From: Burkholderia sp. lig30
Lineage (GTDB): Bacteria; Pseudomonadota; Gammaproteobacteria; Burkholderiales; Burkholderiaceae
Length of the DNA: 60,199 nucleotides
Assembly: GCF_000687455.2 (NCBI RefSeq)
Contig: NZ_JGVW01000118.1
Location: 1-60,199, forward strand
Reading direction: 5' to 3'
Position numbers and translations under genes: made by a program
Notes under the pieces: model-generated
The model's input: the letters and a program-made list of their open reading frames with translations, nothing else
The model's database searches: none
What the model was told of the DNA's origin: nothing
Shown: positions 34,752 to 44,920 of the stretch, one piece after another
How the letters are laid out: each line of letters opens with the position of its first letter
Numbering within the stretch: the first letter of the stretch is position 1

Positions 34752-34908
34752 ATCATCAGGTAAATGTCGATCGGACAGGTCCTAAATTTGCAGCGGGGTA
34801 TCGACAGATCACCATCCGCACATGAGCCGGGATGGGCGAATTCTTCGTCGTAGCGGTAACAAATATTGAGGCCGGACAGGTGGTGCGTAAGGCGGCTGCG
34901 CGACGCGC

Positions 34909-35064
34909 GTGAAGCCGTCCTGGGGCGCGCCGCGCGACAGCCCGACGGGCGTTTTCCGGCCGCAGACGGTCGGCAGGGCCGAGATCGTCACGACGTCGCT
35001 GCTGCCGTTCGATTTCGCACGATTGCGCGACCTGAAAGACGCTTGCTTCGGTATCCTCGGATGA
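34909..35064 (+). pseudogene. Inverted atpG fragment
   Basis: On the plus strand a 52-codon frame contains [16 protein letters not shown], matching the intact atpG product ([16 protein letters not shown]) encoded on the minus strand about 400 bases away. The DNA match is continuous over about 40 bases (core 34983-35022 against about 35398-35437, inverted). Preceding residues also echo atpG (GAP before the block). The rest has no atpG similarity, so it is a small inverted scrap at the edge of copy B. Confidence 0.75.
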
Positions 35065-35098
35065 CGCGGAAGAGCAGGGCTGCCGTGCCCGAAGACGC

Positions 35099-35965
35099 CT
35101 ACGCGCCCGACGTCGGCGCGCCCCCGCCCACGCTCGACAACTCGACGATCTCGGCGGTGATCTGTTCCTGCCGCAGACGCTGAAACGTCTGCGTCAGCGC
35201 CTGCGCCGTATCGTCGATGTTGCGCCGCGCGGCGATCATCGCGCGCATGCGCGCCTCGTTTTCCGCCGCGAACGACAGCACGACTGCCTCGCACAGCTGC
35301 GTGTAGACGTACTCTTCGGCGAGCCTTTCCTGAAGCAGCCGCGCGGGCAGCGTCACGCGCGGCGGGAACGGGCGGGGCGCGGCCGCGAAGCGCGCGAAAT
35401 CGAACGGCAGCAGCGACGTCGTGACGATGTCGGCCCCGCCGGCCGTCTGCGGCGCGCCGTGCACCAGCGTGACGCGCGACACGGTGCCGTCCCCGAGGTG
35501 GCCGTACAGCGCGCTCACGATCCTGCCCGCCACCTCGGGTACCGCGTCGGCGTGCGCGGCCATCTCGGTGGACCACGCGATCGGCAGGCCGATTTCGGTG
35601 GCGACGAGCCGGCCCCGATCGCCGATGACGAAATAGTCGACCGAGCCGGTCGCGGCAGCTTGTGCCGACTGCATGATGCGATGGTTGAAGGTGCCGACGA
35701 AACCCTGCTCGGCGCCGATCGCGACGACGACATGCGCGCGGCCGGCGGGCGCGGGCGGCACGGGCGGGGCGCCGGCAGGCACGTCGAGGGTCATCGCGTC
35801 CGCGATGGCGGCGCCGATCAGCTCCGCGCACGCGCGTATCCCCGGCAGCCGTTCGAGCGCCTCGCGCGTGCGCGCGGCCGCGATGCTGCGCATCGCGTTC
35901 ACGACCGACGACAGCTCCCGGACGGTGCCGAGCCGCGCCTCGACGTCGGACAGCCGCTCGCTCAT
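35099..35965 (-). CDS. atpG: N-ATPase gamma subunit
   Basis: 288 residues. N-terminal coiled-coil rotor helix [20 protein letters not shown] then [18 protein letters not shown]-terminal helix [20 protein letters not shown] then [19 protein letters not shown]. These two helices form the rotor shaft that turns inside the alpha/beta hexamer. The middle is shorter and more diverged than housekeeping gamma. The start overlaps the atpA stop as ATGA. It is the last gene of the nine-gene operon in the order typical of N-type ATPases. Confidence 0.92.
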   Translation of the reverse strand: MSERLSDVEARLGTVRELSSVVNAMRSIAAARTREALERLPGIRACAELIGAAIADAMTLDVPAGAPPVPPAPAGRAHVVVAIGAEQGFVGTFNHRIMQSAQAAATGSVDYFVIGDRGRLVATEIGLPIAWSTEMAAHADAVPEVAGRIVSALYGHLGDGTVSRVTLVHGAPQTAGGADIVTTSLLPFDFARFAAAPRPFPPRVTLPARLLQERLAEEYVYTQLCEAVVLSFAAENEARMRAMIAARRNIDDTAQALTQTFQRLRQEQITAEIVELSSVGGGAPTSGA

Positions 35966-37512
35966 GACCCGCTCCGGTCGTCGGCCGCATCGGGCGCGAG
36001 CGCGCGCACGATGCGCACGAGCGCGTCCCGCGCGTCCTGCGGCAGCTCGCCCGTCGCCTGCAGCGCGGCGTGCACCTGCGCCGCGACGCCCGCGGCGTCG
36101 AGCCGCCCGGGCAGCGCGTCGCGCACCGCCGCGATCGCGGCGACCGGACACGCATCGAATACGCCGTCGGCGAGCGCGACCAGCAACGCGATCTGGTCGA
36201 CGGGACGCAGCGCCGCGAAGCGCGGCTGCGCGATCAGCGCGCGAATCCGCTCGCCGCGGACGATCTGCGCCTTCACCCGCGCATCGCTCAGGCCGCCGAA
36301 GCGCGTGAACATCTCGAGCTCGAGGAACTGCGCGTAATCGAGCCGCAGCCGTCCCGACACCGCGTGCAGCGCGGGCAGCTGCGCCTTGCCGCCGACCCGG
36401 CTGACGCTCAGCCCGACATCGACGGCCGGGCGCTGGTTCGCGGCGAACAGCCGCGCGTCGAGGACGATCTGGCCGTCGGTGATCGAAATCAGGTTGGTCG
36501 GGATGTACGCGGCGAGGTTGCCCGCATCGGTCTCGGCGATCGGCAGCGCCGTCAGCGATCCGCCGCCGAGCTCGGGCGCGAGCTTCGCCGCGCGCTCCAG
36601 CAGGCGCGCGTGCAGATAGAAGATGTCGCCCGGATAGGCCTCGCGGCCGGGCGGCTCGCGCGTCAGCAGCGCCAGCTCGCGGTGCGTCGCGGCGTGCTTG
36701 GTCAGATCGTCGACGACGACCAGCGCGTGCTGGCCGCGATCCCGGAAGAACTCGGCGATGCTGAACGCGGCGAACGGCGCGATCCATTGCAGGCCGGGCG
36801 GATCGGCCGCCGACGCGACCACGAAGATGCAGCGCCCGGGCGCGCCGTGCTCGCGCACCGCGTCGACCACGCGCGCGACCGCCGTCGCGCGCTGGCCGAT
36901 CGCCACGTACACGCAGATCACGTCCGAGTGCTTCTGGTTGACGATCGCATCGACCGCGATCGACGTCTTGCCGGTCGCGCGGTCGCCGATGATCAGTTCG
37001 CGCTGGCCGCGGCCGATCGCGAACAGCGCGTCGATCAGCAGGATGCCCGTCTCGACCGGCTGCGACACGAGCGCGCGCTCGATGATCGCCGGCGCGGGGC
37101 GCTCGACCGGCAGCGACAGCTCGCAACGGGGCGCCGCGTCGCCGTCGAGCGGCCGGCCGAGCGGGTCGACCACGCGGCCGAGCAGCGCCGGGCCGACCGG
37201 CACCTCGACGACCCGTCCAGTGCCCGATACGCGCGTGCCGGCGGCGATCCCCTCGCCGTTGTCGAGCAGCACGCAGCCGAGGCTGTCGGCGTCGAGCGTG
37301 AGCGCGAAGCCGAACTGCCCGCCTTCGAAGTGCAGCAATTCGTTCAGCCGGACGTGCGGCAGCCCGCTGACCCGCGCGATGCCGTCCGCGACCTGCTCGA
37401 CGCGGCCGACCGCCTCGGCTTGCGGCGCGAAGCGGGTGCGCGCGAGCGCGGCGCGGCTGGCGGCGAGCCAGCTGTCGCCGCTGGCGTCAGGCACGTCGTT
37501 CGGGTTCGTCAT
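35962..37512 (-). CDS. atpA: N-ATPase alpha subunit
   Basis: 516 residues. Walker A is [19 protein letters not shown] (about residue 170), followed by [37 protein letters not shown] and [14 protein letters not shown], the arginine-finger segment. It is the regulatory, mostly non-catalytic nucleotide-binding subunit. The N-terminal delta-binding segment is short. It overlaps atpF by 26 bases and atpG by four, so translation is coupled. Confidence 0.95.
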   Translation of the reverse strand: MTNPNDVPDASGDSWLAASRAALARTRFAPQAEAVGRVEQVADGIARVSGLPHVRLNELLHFEGGQFGFALTLDADSLGCVLLDNGEGIAAGTRVSGTGRVVEVPVGPALLGRVVDPLGRPLDGDAAPRCELSLPVERPAPAIIERALVSQPVETGILLIDALFAIGRGQRELIIGDRATGKTSIAVDAIVNQKHSDVICVYVAIGQRATAVARVVDAVREHGAPGRCIFVVASAADPPGLQWIAPFAAFSIAEFFRDRGQHALVVVDDLTKHAATHRELALLTREPPGREAYPGDIFYLHARLLERAAKLAPELGGGSLTALPIAETDAGNLAAYIPTNLISITDGQIVLDARLFAANQRPAVDVGLSVSRVGGKAQLPALHAVSGRLRLDYAQFLELEMFTRFGGLSDARVKAQIVRGERIRALIAQPRFAALRPVDQIALLVALADGVFDACPVAAIAAVRDALPGRLDAAGVAAQVHAALQATGELPQDARDALVRIVRALAPDAADDRSGS

Positions 37513-38242
37513 GAGCGGTCAGTTCGGTCTTGAGGGTCGCCAGGTCGTGGCGAAAACTGTTGCGCACGATCGCATGCTGCGCTTCGAGCTCGAGGCCGGC
37601 GATCAGCGCCGGATCGACGTCGACCTGCAGCGTCGCGTCGTGTCCCAGCACCGCGGCAAGCGCGGCGCGGCAGCGCGCGGACTCGTCGCCGGACAGCGCG
37701 CGCGGCGCGATCAGGCGCAGGGGTTCGTCCTGCCGGCCGATCTGCTCGCGCACCTCGTCCGGCAACGCGCGCACCGCGTTCGCAAGCGGTTCGACGAAGC
37801 CGTCGACGCGGGCGCCCGGCGGCAGCCGGTCGAGCAGCCGCGCGGCGACCTCGAGCGCGAAGCCCGCCGCGCGCGCGGCATCCGCGCGCGATGCGTCGCG
37901 CCGCATCGCGTCGATCTCGCCGGCGGCTGCGGCACGCAGCGCGTCGGCGTCGGCACGCGCGGCGGCAAGCAGCGACGCCTTCAGGCGATCCGCGTCGGCC
38001 GTCGCGTTCGCCAGGCGTGTCGCGCGCTCGGCATCGAGCGCCGCGACGGCCTCGGCGGCCTGCGTCCGGTCGCGCTCGGCGCTCGCGCGCGCGTTCGCGG
38101 CGTCCCGCATCAGCGCGGCCGCCTGCTGCTGGCGGTCCGCGATGATCTGCGCGACCGGCTTGAACAGGAAGCGCGAAAGCAGCCACACGAGCACCAGCAC
38201 GTTGACGGTCTGGAAACCCAGTGTCCACCAGTCGATTCGCAT
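37487..38242 (-). CDS. atpF: N-ATPase b subunit with delta-like C-terminal domain
   Basis: 251 residues, about 90 longer than ordinary b subunits. Residues 5-30 form the membrane anchor ([20 protein letters not shown]), followed by an Ala/Arg/Asp-rich stalk helix to about residue 140. The C-terminal part, [20 protein letters not shown] then [20 protein letters not shown], resembles the C terminus of delta (VDPSLIGG...DGSVRGRL). No atpH exists in the operon, so AtpF probably supplies the delta function. Ten bases separate it from atpE. Confidence 0.88.
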   Translation of the reverse strand: MRIDWWTLGFQTVNVLVLVWLLSRFLFKPVAQIIADRQQQAAALMRDAANARASAERDRTQAAEAVAALDAERATRLANATADADRLKASLLAAARADADALRAAAAGEIDAMRRDASRADAARAAGFALEVAARLLDRLPPGARVDGFVEPLANAVRALPDEVREQIGRQDEPLRLIAPRALSGDESARCRAALAAVLGHDATLQVDVDPALIAGLELEAQHAIVRNSFRHDLATLKTELTAHDEPERRA

Positions 38243-38252
38243 GAGCGCGCGC

Positions 38253-38501
38253 CTACTTGACGAAGGGGTTGGCGAACAGCACGAGCAGCGCGACGACGAG
38301 GCAGTAGATCGCCATCGTCTCGATCATCGCGAGGCCGACGAACAGGGTGCGCGAAATCGTGCCGGCCGATTCCGGCTGGCGCGCGAGCGCGTCCATCGCG
38401 GCGGCCACCGCGCGCCCTTCGGCGAGCGCGGGGCCGATCGCGCCGAATGAGACGGCGAGCGCCGCCGCGATGATGCTGATTACCTCGATCAGGTTGGTCA
38501 T
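38253..38501 (-). CDS. atpE: N-ATPase c subunit (rotor ring)
   Basis: 82 residues, a two-helix hairpin. Helix 1 is ALAVSFGAIGPALAEGRAVA with a carboxylate (AEG) in the middle; the polar loop ARQPESAG follows; helix 2 is LFVGLAMIETMAIYCLVVAL with the ion-binding Glu (IET). Two carboxylates are the mark of N-type rings. Family predictions favoured Na+ for such sites, but the closely similar Burkholderia pseudomallei ring has been reported as proton-specific with 17 subunits, so ion choice should not be assumed. ATGA overlap with atpB. Confidence 0.93.
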   Translation of the reverse strand: MTNLIEVISIIAAALAVSFGAIGPALAEGRAVAAAMDALARQPESAGTISRTLFVGLAMIETMAIYCLVVALLVLFANPFVK

Positions 38502-39196
38502 GTTGTTCCTTGCGGGGGATGGGAGGCCGGCGCGGCTTCGCCGCCGAGCGCCGCACCGATGAAGACGGCGGCCAGCACCGTGAAGATGTAGGCCTGCACC
38601 GCGCCGGTCAGCAGGTCGAGCGCCATCAGCGGGATCGGCACCAGCAGCCCGGCCAGCGACAGCACGATGCCGATCACGAAGACGCCGCTCATCACGTTGC
38701 CGAACAGCCGCACCACCAGCGAGAAGGTGCGGGTGATCTGCTCGACCAGGTTGAGCGGAATCATGACCCACGTCGGTTCCGCGAACGACGCCAGGTAACG
38801 GACCAGCCCGCGCGCGCGGATGCCGTAGTAGATGGTCGCGAAGAACACCACGCCGGCCAGCGCCGCGTCGGTCTCGATGTGCGCGGTGGGCGGCTCGATG
38901 CCGGGAACGATGCTCGACCAGTTGCAGCCCAGGATGAACACGAACAGCGTGCCGATCAGCGAGCGGTACGGCGCGGGGTCGACCTGCATCGTGTCGCGGA
39001 TCTGGCCGTCGAGCGACGCCACCATCATCTCCACCACGGCCTGCAGCCGGCCCGGCGCGATCGACAGGCGCTGCCGCACCGCGACGACCGCGACGCACAC
39101 GCACGCCATCAGCGCCCAGGTCACGACGACGGGCGCGGAAACCTGCACGATACCGATCCGGAACAGCGGCTCCGTCGCGAGCGGCGCGTGCATCAT
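38498..39196 (-). CDS. atpB: N-ATPase a subunit
   Basis: 232 residues with about six membrane segments. The essential stator Arg is in TFSLVVRLFGNVMSGVFVIG; PLNLVEQITRTFSLVVRL and the C-terminal TGAVQAYIFTVLAAVFIG are the standard a-subunit blocks. It forms the two ion half-channels against the c ring. ATGA overlaps on both sides (atpR stop and atpE start). Confidence 0.95.
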   Translation of the reverse strand: MMHAPLATEPLFRIGIVQVSAPVVVTWALMACVCVAVVAVRQRLSIAPGRLQAVVEMMVASLDGQIRDTMQVDPAPYRSLIGTLFVFILGCNWSSIVPGIEPPTAHIETDAALAGVVFFATIYYGIRARGLVRYLASFAEPTWVMIPLNLVEQITRTFSLVVRLFGNVMSGVFVIGIVLSLAGLLVPIPLMALDLLTGAVQAYIFTVLAAVFIGAALGGEAAPASHPPQGTT

Positions 39197-39480
39197 CGCG
39201 GCGCTCCCTGCGTCCGGACGACGGCGTGGCGCGCGGCCACGATGCCGGCCAGCCCGCCCAGCAGCGCGGGCGCGCCGAGCCGCGCGAGCCCGTAGAGCAC
39301 CGCGCCGAGCAGCGCGAAGCGCAGCAGCTGGACGGCGAGCGCCGCGCCGATCGCGCCGCGCGCGTACCAGCGGGTGTTCGCGAGCAGCGCGGTGAAATAC
39401 GCCGCTCCCGCGGCGCCGCCGGCGATAAGCCCGGCGGCGACCCGCAGCGCGGGAGAGAGCAGGGGCGTCAGGGTCATCAT
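39193..39480 (-). CDS. atpR: N-ATPase AtpR membrane protein
   Basis: 95 residues with three hydrophobic segments: ALRVAAGLIAGGAAGAAYFT, RGAIGAALAVQLLRFALLGA and ALLGGLAGIVAARHAVV, with a mid-membrane Arg in QLLRFALL. AtpR is found only in N-ATPase operons, always next to AtpQ, and is thought to help assemble or place the c ring. It begins directly after the atpQ stop and overlaps atpB. Confidence 0.88.
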   Translation of the reverse strand: MMTLTPLLSPALRVAAGLIAGGAAGAAYFTALLANTRWYARGAIGAALAVQLLRFALLGAVLYGLARLGAPALLGGLAGIVAARHAVVRTQGAPR

Positions 39481-39781
39481 TCATTTCCTCGTGGTTTGAC
39501 GGTGCATCCATTTCCACGCGCACCACAGGCCGGCGGCGGCGCCGATCATCAGCAGCGGCGCGGAGAAGAACACACCGGTCCGGAAGCGGCGGTCGAGCCA
39601 GTGGCCGAACCACAGCGCGAGCAGGGTTGGGACGACGATCGTCCAGCCCAGAATGCCGATCTGGCCGAGCCGGGCGCCGAGCGACGGCTCCGGTTCCGCT
39701 TGCGCGTCGCGGTCGCGGCGCACCGCCTGCCGTGCGGCCTGCTCGAGCGCCGCCTCGTCGTCCCGTTCACGTGCCTGACGA

Positions 39782-39795
<14 letters not shown>
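39481..39795 (-). CDS. atpQ: N-ATPase AtpQ (AtpI-like) membrane protein
   Basis: 104 residues. A charged N-terminal third is followed by two membrane helices: LGQIGILGWTIVVPTLLALW then FGHWLDRRF, and FFSAPLLMIGAAAGLWCAWK. The GxWLDRRF...PLLMIGAAAGL pattern is that of the ATPase_gene1/AtpI-like family, ring-assembly helpers. The ATG at 39795 overlaps the end of atpC by 14 bases. Confidence 0.88.
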
Positions 39796-41982
<2,187 letters not shown>

Positions 41983-42024
41983 CTACCGTAACGAGATAGT
42001 TCGGGACGAATGACCCGGCCAGAA

Positions 42025-42153
42025 GTGAAACGTTTCGAACGCGTGACGCGGAAACTTGGAAGTCAATGCAAGATTTTGAATTAAAACGATTTTCTGGTTT
42101 CTCGCCGAGCCCTTCGGAAGGTATTACCGAGCCACATGTTTCAAACATGAAAC
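42025..42153. promoter_or_regulatory. Palindromes in the AT-richer upstream region of the glycine-rich gene
   Basis: GAAACGTTTC (around 42027-42036) and the 15-base palindrome CATGTTTCAAACATG (42135-42149), which overlaps a second inverted repeat GTTTCA-AACA-TGAAAC (42138-42153), lie in an unusually AT-rich leader between the ATPase operon and the amyloid-like locus. They are candidate operators; no known regulator motif was assigned. The rest of 41853-42316 shows no gene. Confidence 0.4.
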
Positions 42154-42316
42154 CAAAAGCGCTCGTAAAAACCCGAATGGCAGGCGCCCGATATTCAAGA
42201 GGCGACATTGGCCTTTGTATTCAAGCGCTTTGCACCGATGGCATCGTCAATGCGTGACGGCGTGCCGGATTGGTGCAGTCGGCCAAGCCGGCCCTCATTA
42301 TTACCGGGAGCATCAC

Positions 42317-43537
42317 ATGCGCAAAACCTTACTGGCGTCCGCTGCAGTCCTCGCCTTGGGATTCAGCGGCTACGCGATGGCAAACCCCTGCGCCGACGGC
42401 ACATCGTCGTGCACGCAGAAATCCAGAGGCGGATCGAACTCAATCTCCAACTCCGTCACATCGTCTCAGACAAGCACCACCGGGTCGAATGCGAATGAAA
42501 TCGCACCCGGAGCGACTGTCAATCAGGACGCATACAACCAGACCAAGGTCGTCGCGTTGAGCAAGCTCGACGGAGTGGTGACGAACGTCCAGGTGTACGG
42601 CATCGGCAATCATGCGAACAACTGGGGCAGCGCCAACGGTGGCGGGGGCGGCAAGGGCGGCACCGGCTTCGGCGTGGGCGGCGTCGGCGGAAACGGCGGC
42701 GCAGGCGGAAGCGGCGGTGCGGGCGGCAGTGGCGGCAACGCGCACAACGGTAGCGCCACGGCAGGCAAGGCCAGCAACGGCAGCGCGACGGCCGGTGACG
42801 GCTATGGCGGAGACGGTGGCGCCGGCGGCACGGCGACCGCCAGCGGTGGGAAAGGCGGCTTATCCGCTGCCGCGGGCGGCAAGGGCGTAGGCAAGGGCGG
42901 CGGCGCGCTCGCGGCATCGGTCGGGGTCGGCGGCGACGGCAAGGGCGGCGGCGCAGGCTGGGGCGGTGGCAGCAGCGGCGGGCATACCCATGTGTCGAAT
43001 AGCGGCAGCGGCTCCGCGACAGGAAACAGCACCGCAGGCTCCAGCACAGGCACCGGCACGGGTACCGGCACCGGAGGCGGAGCATTGGCGGGCGCGGCGA
43101 CGGCGACGGGCGGCCAAGGCTCGGGGACGGGAGGCTTGGCCGGATCCCAGGGCGGCGCGGGCGGCACGGCAACGGCCACCTCGGGCAATGGCGGCACGGG
43201 TGGTGTCGGCACGGGCGGCAGCGCGACGAACGGCGGCGCGTCGACGTCGGCCAGCAACGGCAACGCGACGGCGGGTAACGGCGCGCTCGGCGCGGTCGGC
43301 GCGGCAGGCGGCAATGGTGGCACCGGCGCAGGCGGCACCGGCAACGGTGCGGTCGGCGGCGCGGGTGGCGCAGGCGGAACCAACACGGTCGACGCGGGGA
43401 CGTTCAACATGTCCAACGCAATGGCGAGCGTTGGTCAAAGCGCTGCGGGCATCATGATTGCCAACCAGAACAGCGGGATGGCGTCGCTCGTGCAACAGGC
43501 AGTGACCGTGCAGTCGAACCTGACCGTCGGACGTTAG
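42317..43537 (+). CDS. Secreted glycine-rich protein, candidate Fap-like amyloid/fibre subunit
   Basis: 406 residues. Signal peptide MRKTLLASAAVLALGFSGYAMA. N-terminal cap NSISNSVTSSQTSTTGSNAN then TVNQDAYNQTKVVALSKLDG, a central Gly/Ala/Ser/Thr-rich low-complexity region (about residues 110-350, dominated by GG and GNG motifs), and a C-terminal cap ASVGQSAAGIMIANQNSGMA then SLVQQAVTVQSNL. The Asn/Gln-rich caps resemble the imperfect repeats of FapB/FapC amyloid subunits. It heads a locus containing a C39 peptidase and a FapF-like barrel. A hairpin terminator follows, so it may be made in excess of the downstream genes. Confidence 0.7.
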   Translation: MRKTLLASAAVLALGFSGYAMANPCADGTSSCTQKSRGGSNSISNSVTSSQTSTTGSNANEIAPGATVNQDAYNQTKVVALSKLDGVVTNVQVYGIGNHANNWGSANGGGGGKGGTGFGVGGVGGNGGAGGSGGAGGSGGNAHNGSATAGKASNGSATAGDGYGGDGGAGGTATASGGKGGLSAAAGGKGVGKGGGALAASVGVGGDGKGGGAGWGGGSSGGHTHVSNSGSGSATGNSTAGSSTGTGTGTGTGGGALAGAATATGGQGSGTGGLAGSQGGAGGTATATSGNGGTGGVGTGGSATNGGASTSASNGNATAGNGALGAVGAAGGNGGTGAGGTGNGAVGGAGGAGGTNTVDAGTFNMSNAMASVGQSAAGIMIANQNSGMASLVQQAVTVQSNLTVGR

Positions 43538-43571
43538 GACGGCCGGTCGGCTTCGGCATGTCGTGCAACAT

Positions 43572-43602
43572 GCCATGGCGCGTAGGCCGCGCCATGGCTT
43601 TC
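43572..43602 (+). terminator. Hairpin terminator or attenuator after the glycine-rich gene
   Basis: GCCATGGCGCG and CGCGCCATGGC form a perfect 11-bp stem with a five-base loop (TAGGC), followed by TTTC. It would end or attenuate transcription between the major subunit gene and the two GG-motif genes. Confidence 0.7.
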
Positions 43603-43769
43603 ATTCCATCGCCGGACGGGCAGGACGGACGGCAGGGCGAGGCGGCCGAATGGCCAGCCTCGCCTTCGCCGTCGGGTTTCGTCCTGGTTCCCGTTGGTCG
43701 ACGGTCACGCAGTTTCCGCTCCCGCGCGTGCGGGCCGAGCAGGGCCGCGCCGGGCACAAGGAGACAACC

Positions 43770-44216
43770 ATGCGAGCGCGAAAGGCATTTCCGCTGGTGA
43801 TATTGCCTGCTGTGCTTTTGCTGCCGGGCCTGACGGCTTGGGCAGCGCCTGACGCATCATCGTCCGTCGCGGCGGACGCCCTCGTGCAAGCGGCGCCGGG
43901 TTCCGTCCGGCCCGCGCCGGCCGCGGTTGCCGTGGCGTCTGCGGCAGCCGCCGCACCCGCGCAGGCGGACGGTTTCGGGATCGCGATGTCCGCCGAGCAG
44001 CTCGACGCGCATCGCGGCGGCGATGCGCTGATCGGCCAGAACTATCTGAATGGCACGGTTTCCGACAACATCGCGAGCCGGGTGTCGACGGGCTCGAATG
44101 CGATTACCGAAGGCTCGTTCGCCAATTCGAGCGGCTTGCCGACGGTCATTCAGAACACCGGCGCCAACGTGCTGATCCAGAACGCGACGGTGCTGAACGT
44201 GCGCTTCGGGAACTGA
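43770..44216 (+). CDS. Fap-like secreted protein with double-glycine motif (1)
   Basis: 148 residues. Signal peptide ends LTAWAAP; an Ala/Val/Pro-rich spacer follows to about residue 68. Then MSAEQLDAHRGG (residues 73-84) fits the double-glycine leader pattern (hydrophobic at -12, Ser at -11, Leu at -7, GG at -2/-1). The remaining 64 residues are Asn/Ser/Ile-rich and beta-like (IGQNYLNGTVSDNIASRVST, then VIQNTGANVLIQNATVLNVR), as in FapE-type proteins. A strong AAGGAGAC ribosome-binding site precedes the ATG. Three bases separate it from the C39 peptidase gene. Confidence 0.7.
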   Translation: MRARKAFPLVILPAVLLLPGLTAWAAPDASSSVAADALVQAAPGSVRPAPAAVAVASAAAAAPAQADGFGIAMSAEQLDAHRGGDALIGQNYLNGTVSDNIASRVSTGSNAITEGSFANSSGLPTVIQNTGANVLIQNATVLNVRFGN

Positions 44217-44219
44217 GCG

Positions 44220-44912
44220 ATGAGACATTCCGCCGCGTTGTGGGTGGCAATGGTGGCGTGTGCCTTGTCTGGCCCGGCCGCGCATGCGGACGAGATCACG
44301 GTCGTCGATCCGGCGGGCGCCGGCTATGCGATGCACGTGACGAGTCTCAAGGAGGCGCGCTTCAAGCGAACCGTCAGGCAGCAATTCGACTTCAGCTGCG
44401 GGTCGGCCGCCGTCGCGACGCTGCTGACCTATCAGTACAACTATCCGATGGACGAGCAGACTGCGTTCGCGCAGATGTGGGAGAACGGCAACCAGGAAAA
44501 GATTCGCCACCAGGGATTTTCGCTGCTCGACATCCGGCGCTTCCTCGAGGCGCACGGGTTCGTCGCGGACGGCTACGAACTGCCGCTGCAGACGCTCGCG
44601 AAGACGAATACGCCGGCCATCGTGCTGATCACCGAGAACGGCTATCACCACTTCGTGGTCGTCAAGGGGATGCGCAACGGGCGGGTGCTCGTCGGCGACC
44701 CGGCCACCGGCACGCGGCCGGTCACGCAGGCGAGCTTCGAGCAGAAATGGGAGGACCACGTGCTGTTCGTGATTCACAACAAGCCCGGGCTCGCGGCGTT
44801 CAACGATCCGCGCGACTGGCGCGTCGCGCCGAGCGCGCCGCTCGACACCGGCATCAGTCGGGACGGCCTGTACTTCGTGACGATGCCCAAGCACGGCCCG
44901 GGCGATTTTTGA
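44220..44912 (+). CDS. C39-family cysteine peptidase, FapD-like
   Basis: 230 residues. A signal peptide (AMVACALSGPAAHA) directs it out of the cytoplasm. The catalytic Cys is in QFDFSCGSAAVATLLTYQY (C60), His in GYHHFVVVKGM (H143 or H144) and Asp in VLVGDPATGTR (D160), the full C39 (bacteriocin-processing) triad with the CGxAA oxyanion block. C39 peptidases cut directly after GG in LSxxELxxIxGG leaders. Unlike ABC-fused C39 domains it is free-standing and exported, as FapD is. It is flanked on both sides by proteins carrying just such motifs. Confidence 0.85.
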   Translation: MRHSAALWVAMVACALSGPAAHADEITVVDPAGAGYAMHVTSLKEARFKRTVRQQFDFSCGSAAVATLLTYQYNYPMDEQTAFAQMWENGNQEKIRHQGFSLLDIRRFLEAHGFVADGYELPLQTLAKTNTPAIVLITENGYHHFVVVKGMRNGRVLVGDPATGTRPVTQASFEQKWEDHVLFVIHNKPGLAAFNDPRDWRVAPSAPLDTGISRDGLYFVTMPKHGPGDF

Positions 44913-44920
44913 GAACCGAC

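Larger units (their letters stand above)
32290..34860 (-). repeat. Copy B of the duplicated three-gene module
   Basis: Direct repeat of 27050-29610. The upstream end shares the CATGAGCCGGGATGGGCGA block and about 20 further bases, then the sequences part at about 34865, where debris of atpG begins. The diverged patches in copy B lie at about 33205-33405 (partner gene) and about 33835-34000 (toxin gene). Confidence 0.9.

Noticed and set aside
42630..43375. Long open frames antisense to the glycine-rich gene (Pro/Val-rich and Arg-rich products)
   Set aside because: They mirror the codon bias of the sense repeat; no start signals or protein-like composition.
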